A stretch of DNA of 7,179 bases from Anaerolineae bacterium (GTDB lineage: Bacteria > Chloroflexota > Anaerolineae > B4-G1). Below are positions 6,632 to 7,179 of this stretch, piece after piece. The stretch lies in the NCBI GenBank assembly GCA_030612185.1, contig JAUWOI010000221.1, positions 1 to 7,179 of the forward strand. Direction: 5' to 3'. The position numbers and the translations under genes are program-made. The first letter of the stretch is position 1; every line of letters starts with the position of its first letter. The notes below the pieces were generated by a model. The model saw only the letters and a list, made by a program, of their open reading frames with translations, ran no database searches and was not told where the DNA came from.

Positions 6632-6665
6632 CACGGATTAACACGGATTGCAGGGATTAACACGG
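6632..6665 (+). repeat. Short tandem repeat CACGGATTAA (3.5 units)
   Basis: Units CACGGATTAA, CACGGATTGC, AGGGATTAA and CACGG follow one another at about 10-base spacing. Related inverted copies (ATCCGTGG, ATCCGTGT) lie near 6821-6839. It forms one arm of the fold-back element. Confidence 0.7.
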
Positions 6666-6694
6666 AAAAATCGCAATAGCGCAAAACCCGCCCT

Positions 6695-6763
6695 GTCACC
6701 CTGAGCGAAGCGAAGCGTCTCCACCACCGTAATATGGAGATTCTTCGCTACGCTCAGAATGAC
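6695..6763. repeat. Central 28-bp imperfect hairpin of the fold-back element
   Basis: The arms 6695-6722 and 6736-6763 pair at 23 of 28 positions around a loop at 6723-6735. Each arm holds a GTCANNCTGAGCG.AGCGAAG core. A stable cruciform or RNA stem is possible from either strand. Confidence 0.8.
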
Positions 6764-6817
6764 GGTCAACCGTCAGGGCGACTTTTGCGGCACTGCGAAA
6801 AATCAGTGAGAATCTGT

Positions 6818-7179
6818 CTAATCCGTGGTTATCCGTGTCCCATTCTGAGTTCTTAAATCACCCCAGTTTACAGTTAGCAGGAAGGCGCAATCGTTCTGGA
6901 GGATACAACGGGCACATTCGGGATTGCGGGCGTGGCAGACGGCGCGGCCATGGGTGATGAGGTTGAGGTGGAAGGAGTAGTAGATCTCGGGCGGGGCGAG
7001 TTGCTCCAGCAGTTGGTGCGCCTTCTCGCGGCTAGTCCGGTCCGGGATGAGCCCCAGCCGCCGGGTGACGCGGTGGATGTGCGTATCTACCGGGAAAGCG
7101 GGCTTCCCCAGCGCAAAAAGCAGCACGATGGCGGCAGTCTTAGGGCCGACGCCGGGTATACTCAGCAACCACTCCCGCG
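6818..7179 (-). CDS. nth: Endonuclease III (Nth), C-terminal part (runs off window)
   Basis: This base-excision repair DNA glycosylase/AP lyase removes oxidised pyrimidines. The first part of the gene lies beyond base 7179; the in-frame TTG at 7168 is internal, since REWLLSIPGVG reads through it to the edge. The helix-hairpin-helix LSIPGVGPKTAA carries the catalytic Lys (E. coli Lys120), and FPVDTHIHRVTRRLG carries the catalytic Asp (Asp138). The [4Fe-4S] ligands are all present with the C-x6-C-x2-C-x5-C spacing (CHARNPECARCILQNDC). After the cluster the protein runs on about 20 residues: FLLTVN comes from heptad array F, and the last 15 residues (WGDLRTQNGTRITTD) are encoded by the end of the fold-back element, which also supplies the stop. 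The core looks functional; the tail is acquired. Confidence 0.95.
   Translation of the reverse strand, partial: REWLLSIPGVGPKTAAIVLLFALGKPAFPVDTHIHRVTRRLGLIPDRTSREKAHQLLEQLAPPEIYYSFHLNLITHGRAVCHARNPECARCILQNDCAFLLTVNWGDLRTQNGTRITTD
6864..6880 (+). repeat. Heptad array F (2.4 units), nth 3' end
   Basis: CAGTTTA CAGTTAG CAG on the plus strand, read in the opposite sense by nth as CTGCTAACTGTAAACTG. It marks where the original nth C-terminus gives way to repeat and then to the fold-back element. Confidence 0.7.

Larger units (their letters stand above)
6583..6864. mobile_element. MITE-like 282-bp fold-back element, nested inverted repeats
   Basis: The ends are imperfect 18-bp inverted repeats: GGGGTAGTTTAAGAACTC at 6583-6600 and GAGTTCTTAAATCACCCC at 6847-6864 (16 of 18 paired). 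Inside are further paired arms: CACGGATTAA units near 6631-6650 against 6820-6840; CGCAAAA..CGCCCTG near 6676-6695 against 6774-6794; and a central hairpin 6695-6722 against 6736-6763 (23 of 28 paired, 13-base loop). The GAGCGAAGCGAAG-type core resembles dispersed palindromic repeats seen in many bacterial genomes. No transposase is encoded. This explains the whole nth-alaS gap; no gene is seen in it. The element overlaps the 3' end of nth. It could also stop transcription from nth, but no T-run follows. Confidence 0.75.

Noticed and set aside
6606..6634. Plus-strand TTGACA at 6606-6611 as a promoter
   Set aside because: No -10-like hexamer lies at 16-18 bases and no plus-strand gene follows; the minus-strand promoter at 6535-6563 is far better.
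6583..6864. Fold-back region considered as a riboswitch or T-box controlling alaS
   Set aside because: It lies upstream of the alaS promoter, so it is not in the leader, and its symmetry is that of nested inverted repeats rather than of a known leader RNA.
7157..7168. TTG at 7168 as the start of a short Nth-like protein
   Set aside because: The frame continues to the window edge with family-like residues (REWL) before it, so this is the interior of a longer gene.

Overview
The window is a tightly packed bacterial chromosomal segment of high GC content in which every recognisable gene lies on the minus strand. Reading in transcription order (high to low coordinates) it holds: the C-terminal part of an endonuclease III gene (nth); a 280-bp fold-back element; a complete alanyl-tRNA synthetase gene (alaS) with a clear sigma-70-type promoter; a 5'-truncated four-helix-bundle (S23/IVP family) gene; a one-pass membrane protein of the type often labelled baseplate J/gp47-like; ruvX (yqgF); mltG; and the first ~64 codons of a substrate-binding lipoprotein of an ABC importer. 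The order alaS / gp47-like membrane protein / ruvX / mltG, together with the sequence character of the gp47-like and substrate-binding proteins, suggests a member of the Chloroflexota (Anaerolineae-like). This is an inference from gene content, not from a marker phylogeny.

The genes are mostly housekeeping: base-excision repair, tRNA charging with editing, the RuvX/YqgF nuclease-fold protein that acts on pre-16S rRNA, and the MltG enzyme that terminates glycan-strand synthesis at the membrane. From the alaS promoter down to mltG, and perhaps into the binding protein, the genes could be read as one long transcript, since intergenic gaps are 18 to about 330 bp and no convincing terminator with a T-tract was seen.

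The unusual part is between the genes. Every gene junction carries short degenerate tandem arrays of a 7-bp unit (CAGTTAG, or its complement CTAACTG). A second heptad-like sequence (CAACACG type) lies at the mltG/binding-protein junction and forms a perfect 19-bp hairpin. Because 7 is not a multiple of 3, three units put a stop codon in all reading frames on both strands. The arrays run into the genes: alaS ends in LAVSS, the gp47-like gene ends in LAVSR, and the stops of ruvX and the four-helix-bundle fragment also sit in array sequence. The four-helix-bundle fragment is bordered on both sides by these arrays and has lost its N-terminal part exactly where the array begins.

Between nth and alaS, a 282-bp MITE-like nested palindrome with imperfect terminal inverted repeats appears inserted in such an array. 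It supplies the last codons and the stop of nth. The heptad arrays, their gene-end tails and the linked four-helix-bundle fragment are the most interesting material in the window.
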